From Microcystis panniformis FACHB-1757 (GTDB lineage Bacteria; Cyanobacteriota; Cyanobacteriia; Cyanobacteriales; Microcystaceae): a stretch of DNA of 64,000 nt. The stretch spans positions 4,464,001 through 4,528,000 of the forward strand of contig NZ_CP011339.1 of assembly GCF_001264245.1 (NCBI RefSeq). Direction: 5' to 3'. The notes beneath the pieces were generated by a model that did no database searches, was not told where the DNA came from, and saw nothing but the letters and a program-made list of their open reading frames with translations. Each line of letters opens with the position of its first letter. The first letter of the stretch is position 1. The translations under genes and the position numbers were made by a program. This document shows, one piece after another, positions 51,368 to 60,500 of this stretch.

Positions 51368-54085
51368 ATGCAAGAAAACGCAACCGCCGAGAATGTTTAT
51401 AAGTTTTCTAGTACCTTATCTCCTTCCGATCCAAGCTATGTGGATAGAAGGGCTGATCTGGAATTGTACCAAGCTCTGATGAACAGTCAGTATTGTTATA
51501 TTTTCAATTCTCGCAAAATGGGCAAGTCGAGTTTGACGGTACGCATCCAAACTCAAATTGAAGCCCAAGGAGTTGCCTGTTCCCGTATAGACTTAAATGA
51601 ATTGGGGACATCAGTAGATCAATCTAGCTGGTATCATTCCTTAATTCTTGAAATTGCCGAACAATTAAACCTAAACATGACGGATTTAGAATCTTGGATC
51701 GCCAGTCAATCTGTTTCTAATGTTGGGTTACTTAGACAATTTATTAAAGAAATTTTATTGAGAAAAATTTCAACCAGCATTGTTATTTTTATTGATGAAA
51801 TTGATGTGGTTAGAAAACTACCTTTTGCTACTGATGACTTTTTTGCTTACCTTAGGTCTTGTCATGAAAAGCGAGTTATTAATTCAGATTTTAATCGTAT
51901 TTCATTTGTTTTAATTGGCACGGCTACCCCCAATCAATTAATTCAGGATAGTCAAAGAACTCCTTTCAATATTGGTAAAGCAATTGAATTAAATGGACTG
52001 TCGTTAGAAGATAACTGTCAACCCTTGATGCAGGGACTAGAAGGGTTGGGTGTGTCCCCTCAAGAAATTCTACAAGAAATTTTTAGCTGGACTAATGGTC
52101 AACCTTTTCTCACTCAAAAATTGTGTTATTTAATGGCCAAGTTTAAAGTTCAAATACCTCGGTCTCTCTTATCAGCTTGGATGCGAGATTTTGTTTATAA
52201 ACACATTATTGATAACTGGGAAAAAAAAGATGAACCTGCTTTTTTATCAAGTATAAGAGAGCGACTTATTTATCATCCTGACCAAGGGTATTTACTAAGG
52301 GTTTATGCCAACCTTTTAAAAGGTAAATTGGTGAAAGCGAGTAACACACCAGAACATGATGAATTATTGCTATCTGGATTAGTTATCGTCGATAATCAGG
52401 GCTATCTTAGAGTGGCTAATGCTATTTATCAGGCAATTTTTAATCAAAAATGTTTATATAATGTATTAGCAGCTAGTCGTCCTTATCAATCGGAAATTGC
52501 TAAGTGGGAAGACTCAAATTTTACCGATACAAATTGTTTACTGACAGGTAAAAAGTTAGAGGAATCTAAAAAATGGCAAGAAGATAAAGAATTAGATAGT
52601 ATCGATTATCGTTTTTTAGCAGCCTCTGAAAGCATTACTCGTCAAAAACAATCTCGTTTATTTATGTTAGCAGCGGGAATATTTACTAGCATTGTTACAG
52701 GTTTACTTGGGTTGGGATTCTACCATTCATGGCTGTTACCTTACTTTTATAAAATTCCCTATACTAAGGAGCCTGAACTATTTAGCCAAGGCGAAAAAAA
52801 GCTACTTATTAAACAGGAAAACTTTTATAAAGATCGGGGTATTTTGGCTTTTAAAAATGCTAATTATTTGGAAGCTAAACAGTTATTCAAAAAAGCCTAT
52901 TTTGCTCATCCTGAAGATGCAGAAACCTTGATTTATTATAATAATGCTATCGCTTATTTAAGTAATAATTATGTGACTTTGGCGGTGGTTATTCCTAGTG
53001 GCAAAAAAAATGAAATTTCCCAAGAAATCCTTAAAGGGATTGCTCAAGCACAATATTTATTTAATAGCCAATTACCGACCAGTGCGAATAATTTATTTTT
53101 AAACATCGTTATTGCCAATGATAATAATGATGAAAAAGTTGCTAAGATAGTCGCCAAGGAAATCGTTAAAGACCCCAAAGTTATTGGAGTAATTGGACAT
53201 TATTCTAGTGAAGCCACCTTAGCAGCTTTACCTATCTATGAAAGAGCCAAAATTACTTTAATTTCTTCTACAAGTTCCTCGAATGTAATTGAGAGTGAAT
53301 ACTTTTTTAGAACCGTTATCACCAATGAAAAAATTGGTGAAACTTTAGCTAATTATGCCAGCCAACATGATCTAGATAAGGTAATTGTTTTTAATAATTC
53401 TAACCAGATTGATAGCCAAGAACTTACTCAAGAGTTTCATCAAGCTTTCCAAAAAAAAGGCGGTAAAATCACTAAAGTAATTGATTTATCATCTTCCCTA
53501 GATATTGACGCAGAAGTTTTAAAAGCATTTTCCCAAGATCAAGTTAGAGGAATTGTCTTATTTCCCAGTTTGGAATCAGCTTCTGTGGTAGTAGAATTAT
53601 CCCATACTCTTGAACAGTTGAATACCAGCACCACTTTAGAACTGAAAAATAAGCTAGTTCTTTTAGGGAGTCATTCCATGTATGAACATGAAATGTTGGT
53701 TGATAGCGGTAAATTTATTGATAATTTAGTTTTGGCTGTGCCTTGGTTTTCCCATCTAATTAAGTCCCAAAATTTTGTCAGAGATGCTCAAGCTTTATGG
53801 AAAGAAGATATTAGTTGGCGAACCGCTACCAGTTATGATGCAGCCCAATCATTTATAGCTGCTATTAGAGCCTTGCAATCCCAGAATAAAATTTCTTCAG
53901 AGTTGATACAAGAACATTTAGAAAACCTCAATCTTTCGGCCAGTTTGACCTCAGGCAATTCTCTCAGGTTTGTAGATAATGAATCCGAATCTAATCGAGA
54001 ACCAATTACTGTCAGGGTTAAGAGTAAGTTAGAAGCAAAACTTGAAAACTCAATTCAGTTTCAATTGGAATCTCAACGAGACTAA
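51368..54085 (+). CDS. AAA-type ATPase fused via membrane segment to periplasmic ligand-binding domain
   Basis: A 905-residue three-part protein from ATG at 51368 (frame open to 51338). Residues about 10-395 form an AAA_35-like NTPase: opening VYKFSSTLSPSDPSYVDRRA, P-loop region NSRKMGKSSLTVRIQ, Walker B IVIFIDEIDVV, sensor-like LIGTATP, and FSWTNGQPFLTQKLC, all typical of this STAND-related family. One membrane span lies at about 428-452. Outside it come a TPR-like pair (about 480-520, FKNANYLEAKQLFKKAYFAH) and a type I periplasmic-binding fold (about 533-880, VTLAVVIPSG, VIGVIGHYSSEATLAALPIY, SSTSSSNVI) like branched-chain amino-acid receptors. It looks like a receptor whose extracytoplasmic ligand domain controls a cytoplasmic NTPase. 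No separate effector domain is visible. Ends overlap the convergent ATPase gene by four bases. Confidence 0.82.
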   Translation: MQENATAENVYKFSSTLSPSDPSYVDRRADLELYQALMNSQYCYIFNSRKMGKSSLTVRIQTQIEAQGVACSRIDLNELGTSVDQSSWYHSLILEIAEQLNLNMTDLESWIASQSVSNVGLLRQFIKEILLRKISTSIVIFIDEIDVVRKLPFATDDFFAYLRSCHEKRVINSDFNRISFVLIGTATPNQLIQDSQRTPFNIGKAIELNGLSLEDNCQPLMQGLEGLGVSPQEILQEIFSWTNGQPFLTQKLCYLMAKFKVQIPRSLLSAWMRDFVYKHIIDNWEKKDEPAFLSSIRERLIYHPDQGYLLRVYANLLKGKLVKASNTPEHDELLLSGLVIVDNQGYLRVANAIYQAIFNQKCLYNVLAASRPYQSEIAKWEDSNFTDTNCLLTGKKLEESKKWQEDKELDSIDYRFLAASESITRQKQSRLFMLAAGIFTSIVTGLLGLGFYHSWLLPYFYKIPYTKEPELFSQGEKKLLIKQENFYKDRGILAFKNANYLEAKQLFKKAYFAHPEDAETLIYYNNAIAYLSNNYVTLAVVIPSGKKNEISQEILKGIAQAQYLFNSQLPTSANNLFLNIVIANDNNDEKVAKIVAKEIVKDPKVIGVIGHYSSEATLAALPIYERAKITLISSTSSSNVIESEYFFRTVITNEKIGETLANYASQHDLDKVIVFNNSNQIDSQELTQEFHQAFQKKGGKITKVIDLSSSLDIDAEVLKAFSQDQVRGIVLFPSLESASVVVELSHTLEQLNTSTTLELKNKLVLLGSHSMYEHEMLVDSGKFIDNLVLAVPWFSHLIKSQNFVRDAQALWKEDISWRTATSYDAAQSFIAAIRALQSQNKISSELIQEHLENLNLSASLTSGNSLRFVDNESESNREPITVRVKSKLEAKLENSIQFQLESQRD

Positions 54086-55524
54086 TCAAGCAAGTCGTCA
54101 AAATATACTTGATACAAATTGCAACGAACCTCTAGGTTATCATAACTTTTGTGGATCAGTCCCAATCGTTCCAAAAATTGGACAGATTCTCCTTTCATTT
54201 GAGCCGGAGTCAGAGCTTTTTTCTGAAGAATTTGCCTAAAAATATTCCGTAGGTTAGCATTACTTTTCAGATATCTCATCAGTAGGAAAAAATGACTTTG
54301 AAATGGCTCTCGTCCCTGCAAGGCATCATCTAGAACCTTTTCTAGAGACTTCCCTTCTTGCAATTTTACCAAGATTAACTTAATTAAATAAGGATTACCT
54401 CCCACTAAGTTCATGACCTTATGAACATCTGATAACGTCCAATTAATGCCATTAACTTGAGCGAAAGTGAGAACTTGTTCCGCATTAAAATCCGATAAAC
54501 TAGCCACATAACCTACACCAATTAAGGGAGAGGCATAAAAATCGTAGTTGCTATAAAATTCCGTTGAATGAATAATAATTAAGCGCAGTTTCCGCCAAGG
54601 TTGGGAACGTCTTTCATGCCAACTTCTGAGAATACCACAAATTTCATTACCGATTGTTTCAGTTTCCAAAATTGTATCAAATTTTTCAAAGACAAAAACC
54701 AGAGGATTAGCGCTGGGTTGGAGAACATATTCTTCTAAATATCGTCGAGTTTTGTGGGCAGGAGTTCCGGGACGAGACCAAAATTTATCGAGAAGAGATT
54801 CGTTAATCTTTAATTCTTGGGTAATGGTACGACAAATCGACAGCAGCAAGTCTTCACAACTAAGGGCAATAGTAGCTTTTTCCTCCTCACAATCAATGAT
54901 AACTGGTTGATAATTATCTTGTTTGAGATGATGGACTAACCAATTAACTAAACGGGTTTTGCCACTATTATGAGGTGCGCGAATTCTTAGCAACGATTGT
55001 TCTTGCTGAAGAACTTTGAGACAATTTTCCTCCAGAGGTGGACGTTTCACATAATCCTTAATATATGTCTGATAATCCTGTTGTTTTTCCTCATCTAAAG
55101 AGGAGAGAATAGCAGCAATTGCGGGAGATTGATGTTTACTTTTGTTTGCCCACTCTTGATCAAAGCTCCTTAGGTTAGTTAAAATATCATGACCCCGTTG
55201 CCAAAAAGTAATTTGAAAAGTACGAATTTTTCCTTGATTATTGAGACGATGATCTTCCAAAATACCTAAAAACTTTTCGTTAAGATATTCCGTCAAAGCA
55301 TCCCGAATTTGCCATGACTCCAGCTTTTGACCACATTTTTCTGTCAGCATTTCTAAAGCATTAAGTTCGGCTTGAATTTTCAATTTTTTCTCATTAATCC
55401 AGCTAAATTTAATAGCCAGATTTTCACAATTATCCACCTCGTAGTTAGCAAACTTTAACAGAGCATTAAGTAGATATTTGGTTCTTTGCCTGGGAATATC
55501 CCCATAAGTAACTTTTCTAGACAT
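54082..55524 (-). CDS. STAND/AAA_35-like NTPase with cyanobacterial N-terminal module
   Basis: A 480-residue protein. Residues about 5-125 form an N-terminal module (RQRTKYLLNALLKFANYEVD ... LESWQIRDALTEYLNEKFLG ... ILEDHRLNNQGK ... FWQRG) that I recall from many cyanobacterial NB-ARC/WD40 and AAA-like proteins. The NTPase follows: P-loop APHNSGKT at 183-190, a Walker B-like VFVFEKFDTIL in which the usual catalytic-type D-E is replaced by E-K-F-D, and VGGNPYLIKLIL as a sensor-2-like motif. The C-terminus is helical. No effector or repeat sensor follows, so it may be a signalling subunit. Convergent with the fusion protein, sharing four bases at the stop codons. Confidence 0.75.
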   Translation of the reverse strand: MSRKVTYGDIPRQRTKYLLNALLKFANYEVDNCENLAIKFSWINEKKLKIQAELNALEMLTEKCGQKLESWQIRDALTEYLNEKFLGILEDHRLNNQGKIRTFQITFWQRGHDILTNLRSFDQEWANKSKHQSPAIAAILSSLDEEKQQDYQTYIKDYVKRPPLEENCLKVLQQEQSLLRIRAPHNSGKTRLVNWLVHHLKQDNYQPVIIDCEEEKATIALSCEDLLLSICRTITQELKINESLLDKFWSRPGTPAHKTRRYLEEYVLQPSANPLVFVFEKFDTILETETIGNEICGILRSWHERRSQPWRKLRLIIIHSTEFYSNYDFYASPLIGVGYVASLSDFNAEQVLTFAQVNGINWTLSDVHKVMNLVGGNPYLIKLILVKLQEGKSLEKVLDDALQGREPFQSHFFLLMRYLKSNANLRNIFRQILQKKALTPAQMKGESVQFLERLGLIHKSYDNLEVRCNLYQVYFDDLLD

Positions 55525-55865
55525 TTGTTTATTCTCAATTAGTGTGAATATTTTCTCAATAAGTCCAATTTAACGAGGTACTCTAGACAACCTTGACCAC
55601 ATCTCTCAAAAAAATTTTCCGCAAAACCCCGAAGTTCCCCAAGGTTTTTCTCCACCCCCAAGTTACTCACACTCCAGTCTGGGATAGCAATTGAGGGCAA
55701 GAAAAATTAGCCTTTGACTGTGGGTGTACCCACAATGCCATAATCAACCACAACAAAGTTCAGATTTTCTTAAATAGTCTTTTTCCCCTTGCTATGGCAG
55801 CACTTTGACCGATATCTGTCTGGCTATTTTGTGCCGAATTAGACAACTCTACTGGATGACCGACT
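55525..55865. promoter_or_regulatory. Divergent promoter region of NTPase and dioxygenase genes
   Basis: No gene. It must hold promoters for both directions. A perfect 7-bp-arm palindrome TGTGGGT-GT-ACCCACA (55719-55734) lies near the middle, a plausible operator for a cluster regulator; there is no direct support for its function. Confidence 0.4.
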
Positions 55866-56795
55866 ATGACTAAAATTGCTGATATTGCCTACGTTACCTA
55901 TCAACATCCGGATTTAGACCTGTGCGAACGTTTTTTGAGGGATTTTGGCCTGATTACCGCAGTTAAAACCGATACAGCCTTGTATATGCGAGCTAGAGGC
56001 AAAAAACAGTTTGTCTATGTCGTAGAATGGGGAAAAGAAGCTAAATTTGTCAGTTTTGCCCTAGAAGCGACATCAGAATCCGTCTTACATGAACTAGCCA
56101 CTTTAGCCTCCGCTTCGACCGTGGAAACCCTGTTCACCCCCGGCGGTGGTCAGCGCATCAAAATTATTGACCCCAACGGTTTTAACCTAGAATTGGTCTA
56201 TGGTATCGAGGAAGTGGAACCTTTGCCGATTCCTGAACCCCTAGAATGGAATCACGCTAGTCGGAAAACCCGTTTAGGTCGCACCCAAAGGCCGAAAAAA
56301 GAACCCGCACCTATTTTACGTCTAGGTCATCTAGCTATTGATGTCAAAGACTTTGAGGAAAGCTATCACTGGTATCAGCAGACTTTTGGCTTAAAAGCAA
56401 CAGATTTAATTTATTACGGCCATCCCAGTTTACGAGTCGGGGGTTTTCTTCGTTGTCAACGGGGAGAGGAATGGGTTGATCATCACACCATCGCCATGTT
56501 GCAAGGTTCTCACCCCAAAGTCCATCATACTGCCTTCGAGGTGCAAGATTTTGACTCTATTAAAATCGGCCACGATTGGTTACGAGAAAAAGGATGGACT
56601 CCTGTGTGGGGTATTGGTCGCCATTTGTTGGGAAGTCAAGTGTTTGACTATTGGCAAGATCCTTTCGGTAGCCTCATTGAACATTTTACCGATGGGGATC
56701 TTTTCGAGCAAACCACCGAGCCAGAACTTCATGCGGGTGGGTTAGATATTCTCTATCAATGGGGACCGGCGATTCCCGAAAGTTTTTTAGGTTAA
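55866..56795 (+). CDS. Type I extradiol ring-cleavage dioxygenase (VOC superfamily)
   Basis: A 309-residue two-domain vicinal-oxygen-chelate enzyme like 2,3-dihydroxybiphenyl 1,2-dioxygenase, which opens catechols beside the hydroxyls using Fe(II) and O2. The metal ligands are His155 (LGHLAID), His221 (VHHTAFEV) and Glu272 (SLIEHF). The second-shell acid/base residues are also present at the expected distances: His206 (15 before His221), His253 (19 before Glu272) and Tyr262 (10 before it). So the active site is complete in the C-terminal half; the N-terminal half is the non-catalytic repeat. It starts a plus-strand run: nitroreductase (31 bases later), FAAL-ACAD-ACP, PKS. Substrate unknown; in this context a polyketide-derived catechol is the natural guess. 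Confidence 0.88.
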   Translation: MTKIADIAYVTYQHPDLDLCERFLRDFGLITAVKTDTALYMRARGKKQFVYVVEWGKEAKFVSFALEATSESVLHELATLASASTVETLFTPGGGQRIKIIDPNGFNLELVYGIEEVEPLPIPEPLEWNHASRKTRLGRTQRPKKEPAPILRLGHLAIDVKDFEESYHWYQQTFGLKATDLIYYGHPSLRVGGFLRCQRGEEWVDHHTIAMLQGSHPKVHHTAFEVQDFDSIKIGHDWLREKGWTPVWGIGRHLLGSQVFDYWQDPFGSLIEHFTDGDLFEQTTEPELHAGGLDILYQWGPAIPESFLG

Positions 56796-56826
56796 ACCGT
56801 TGAAAACGTCTCATAAAAGGGTTTAG

Positions 56827-57489
56827 ATGATGAATATTGCTGAAATATTTCAAAAAAGACGCTCTACTCGTAAATTTCGCACCGATGCCATTCCCGAAGA
56901 AATTTTAGCCGAAATTTTTCGTTTAGGATTCCAAGCTCCCTCTAGTTATAATTTGCAACCATGGCGATTTATAGTGGTTAGAGAACCAGAAAATAAGGCA
57001 AAATTGCGAGAATTCGGCTTTGAACAAGATAAATTGGTCGATGCACCCGTGGTTTTAATCTGTTGTGGCGATCGCCAAGTTAACCATCGTGGTTACATTA
57101 ATCAAGTAATTGAGTTAGGAAAACAAGAGGGGACGATTTCCGAAAAACGGGCCAAGTTCATGCACATGGCCATTCCGCCTTTTTTCCAATTTAAACCCTG
57201 TTATCAGTCTCCAGAAGCTTGGAGCAACCGACAAGTTATGATTGCGGTTACTTATCTCATGATAGCGGCGCAAAGCTTGGGGGTGGATAGTTGTCCCCTA
57301 GAAGGATTTGTGGCTGAACCCTTGCGCGAGTATTTCCAAATTCCCGATACGGTCGATGTCTGTTGTCTCTTAGCCTTGGGATACGCTGATGAACCCTTGA
57401 GCGAGTATGGGGGACGTTTTGGGACTCAGAAGCTCTGCTATGGCGAAATTTACGGAGAAACCTTTAATTTAAGCCCAAATCACCCCTAG
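56827..57489 (+). CDS. Nitroreductase-family FMN oxidoreductase
   Basis: A 220-residue nitroreductase-like flavoprotein. N-terminal FMN-binding RRSTRKF; APSSYNLQPWRFIVVRE (substrate/FMN edge); C-terminal ALGYADEPLSEYGGRF. The fold family covers nitroreductases, enone reductases, dehydrogenating tailoring enzymes and dehalogenases; here, in a polyketide context, tailoring of a C=C bond or ring is plausible (inference). Starts at ATG 56827 or 56830 (two ATGs in a row). 31 bases after the dioxygenase and 87 before the FAAL fusion, same strand. Confidence 0.85.
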   Translation: MMNIAEIFQKRRSTRKFRTDAIPEEILAEIFRLGFQAPSSYNLQPWRFIVVREPENKAKLREFGFEQDKLVDAPVVLICCGDRQVNHRGYINQVIELGKQEGTISEKRAKFMHMAIPPFFQFKPCYQSPEAWSNRQVMIAVTYLMIAAQSLGVDSCPLEGFVAEPLREYFQIPDTVDVCCLLALGYADEPLSEYGGRFGTQKLCYGEIYGETFNLSPNHP

Positions 57490-57576
57490 AGTGACCGTCG
57501 CCCCCCGTCACCAGAAACTTGTCCCGGTGCGAGAGGATTAAATCTTTGTATTCGATTCCATTTAAGGAGTAAAAAA

Positions 57577-60500
57577 ATGGCTCTTTGTTTAGATACTAAG
57601 CTTAATTTGTCAGAAATAAGCAGTTTAGTCGATATTATTCGTTATCGCGCCCAATATCAACCCCAAAAAACTGCTTATACCTTTTTAGTCGATGGCGAAA
57701 CCGAAGAAAAACGCCTTACCTACGGGGAATTATTTCTAGAAGCGCAAGCGATTGCCAATAGTCTCCAATCCATCCTATTACCGGGGGAACGAGTTTTATT
57801 AGCATACCCTTCGGGATTAGAGTTTATTACTGGGTTTTTCGGCTGTTTATTAGCAGGAGTAGTGGCAATTCCAGTTAATTTGCCCAAGAAAAACCAAAAG
57901 ATGGCTCGCTTAACTTCTATTCTTAACAATTCGCAAGCAAGCTTACTTTTAAGCACACAATCGGAATTAGACCAATTAAAAAGGCAACTAGACAGAGACA
58001 TTCCCTTTCTAGCTACGGATAGCTTAATCGGCAAAAGTTTAGCCGAAGACCACCCCACTCAGATAAAACCAGAGACCTTAGCCTTTTTACAATACACCTC
58101 TGGTTCCACGGGGACTCCCAAAGGAGTGATGGTCAATCACGAGAATCTTTTGAATAACCTCCGAGATATTGCTTCTGGAATATTAGATTTAGACGGGGAA
58201 CAGGATGAAAAGAGCGTTATGGTGACATGGTTGCCAACTTTTCATGATATGGGGCTAATTTATGGTATTTTACTGCCTTTTTATCGAGGATTTCCCTGTT
58301 ATCTCATGTCTCCGGTTTCCTTTTTACAACGTCCTTTCGGTTGGTTAAATGCCATCAGCAAATACAGAGCCACCCACACTGCCGCCCCTAATTTTGCCTA
58401 TAAACGTTGTCTTGACAAGATTAAAGAGGAGCAGCTGACGGATTTAGACTTAAGCAGTTGGAAAGTGGCTATAAATGGCGCAGAAACCGTCAGAATAGAA
58501 ATTTTAAGCGAATTTGCTCGTAAATTTGCCCCCTGTGGTTTTGAGTTTGCCGCTTTTTGTCCGGGTTATGGTTTAGCCGAGGCCACCTTAAAAGTTGCTG
58601 CTGTCAGGAAAAATCAAGTTCCTCAAATCTGCTGGGTTGAAAAAGCCGCGTTAAACCGTCATCAAATCGTTTTTACGGAAAAAAGCCCAAATTCTCAATC
58701 CTTAGTCAGTTGTGGACAAACAGAAATCGACACAGAAATTGCCATTGTTAATCCTGAAACCTGTCAACGCTGTCCCTCCCAGCAGGTGGGAGAAATTTGG
58801 GTGAAAGGCAAAACCGTTGCCCAGGGCTATTGGCAACATCCCGAAGCTACAGAAAAAACTTTTCAAGCAGTTATCGCCGATACTGGACAGGGTTTTTATT
58901 TGCGTACAGGGGATTTAGGTTTTATTCATCAGGGTCAACTATACATCACCGGACGCTTGAAAGACCTGATGATTATTCGCGGTGGTAACTACTATCCCCA
59001 GGATATCGAACAGACCGTAGAACAATGCTATCCCGACTTTTGCCCCAGTGGAACTGCCGCCTTTACCGTAGAAATCGAGGCAGAAGAAAAGTTAGTCCTG
59101 GTTCAAGAGGTGGAAAGAACGGCAATTCGCCGTTTTAACCAGCAAAAAGCCCTAGAAGCAGTTCGTCGAGCGGTTTTTCAAGAACACGAATTGCAAGTTT
59201 ATGATATCGCTTTTATCAAACCCGCATCTCTGTCCAAAACTTCTAGCGGCAAAATTCAACGCCACGCTTGCCGTCAACAGTATTTAAACCAGCAACTTCC
59301 ACTAATTTCATCTCCTATGCCGACGCTAACCCCCCCCCTCAGCAGTCACCAAGCTGACCCCACAACCGCTAGTCAAGAAAAAACCGAGCAAATCTTGACT
59401 TGGTTGCGAGATTACGCCAAAACTCGCATTAATTCCCATCTGATTGATGACCGTCGTTGTGTGCCGCCCTATATTGTCATGGATTTTGGCAATCAAGGAC
59501 TGATGGGAATGCAGATTCCCGAAGAATACGGGGGAATAGCCCTTAATAATCGCAATTTTTTGCAGGTGATGGAACAATTAGCCGCCATTGATTTAACCTT
59601 GGCGACGATGGTCAGTCTCAATAACAGCTTAGGTATCCGTCCGCTGCTCAACTACGGGACTATTTCCCTCAAGCAAGAATTATTACCTCTTTTAGCGACA
59701 GGAAGACAATTATCCTCCTTTGGCATGACGGAACCGGAAGCAGGAGCGAATATCGGGGCAATTAGTACCGTTGCAGTGCCGGATGGTCGAGATAAATGGC
59801 GAATTCGCGGCCTTAAGCGTTGGAATGGTTCTGCTTGGGCCGGAATGATTAATGTTTTTGTCCGTTTGCTTGATTCGGAAGAACCGGGGAATAACGGTTT
59901 GACAGGTTTTCTTGTCCGTCAAGGCACCCCCGGTCTGCGTTTGGGACCTGAATCCCTAACTATGGGATTACGGGGAATTATGCAAAATGCCATCTATTTT
60001 GAGGATGTTTTAGTCACTAAAGAGCAATTGCTGGGAGAATTGGGCAATGGCACTGAACCCGCCGACGATGCTTTACTTTATGCCCGTTTAGGTATTGGCA
60101 TGATGGGAGTTGGCGGCATGAAACGCTGTTTACAATTAATGTTACGTTATGCCAGCCGTCGTTCGATCGCTACAGGTAAATTGCTAGAAAGTCCGATTAC
60201 TTTAGCCCGTTTTGACCATTTAACTGGGGCTACGGTGGCCTTGTCCAGTCTCTTAAAGTGTATTACCACCGCCTTAGACCAAAAAGTTGCCGTTCCCAGG
60301 GAAATGGCCGTTATTGCCAAGATTACGGGGGCTGATTACCTCTGGGAAGCGGCCGATAGTCTCGTTCAGATGCTCGGGGGTAGAGGTTACATGGAAACTA
60401 ATCTTGCCCCGCAAATTCTCCGGGATGCCAGAGTTTTACGAATTGGCGAAGGTCCTAACGAAAGTTTGAAAATCTTTTTGGGCAAAAGTATCACCCATAC

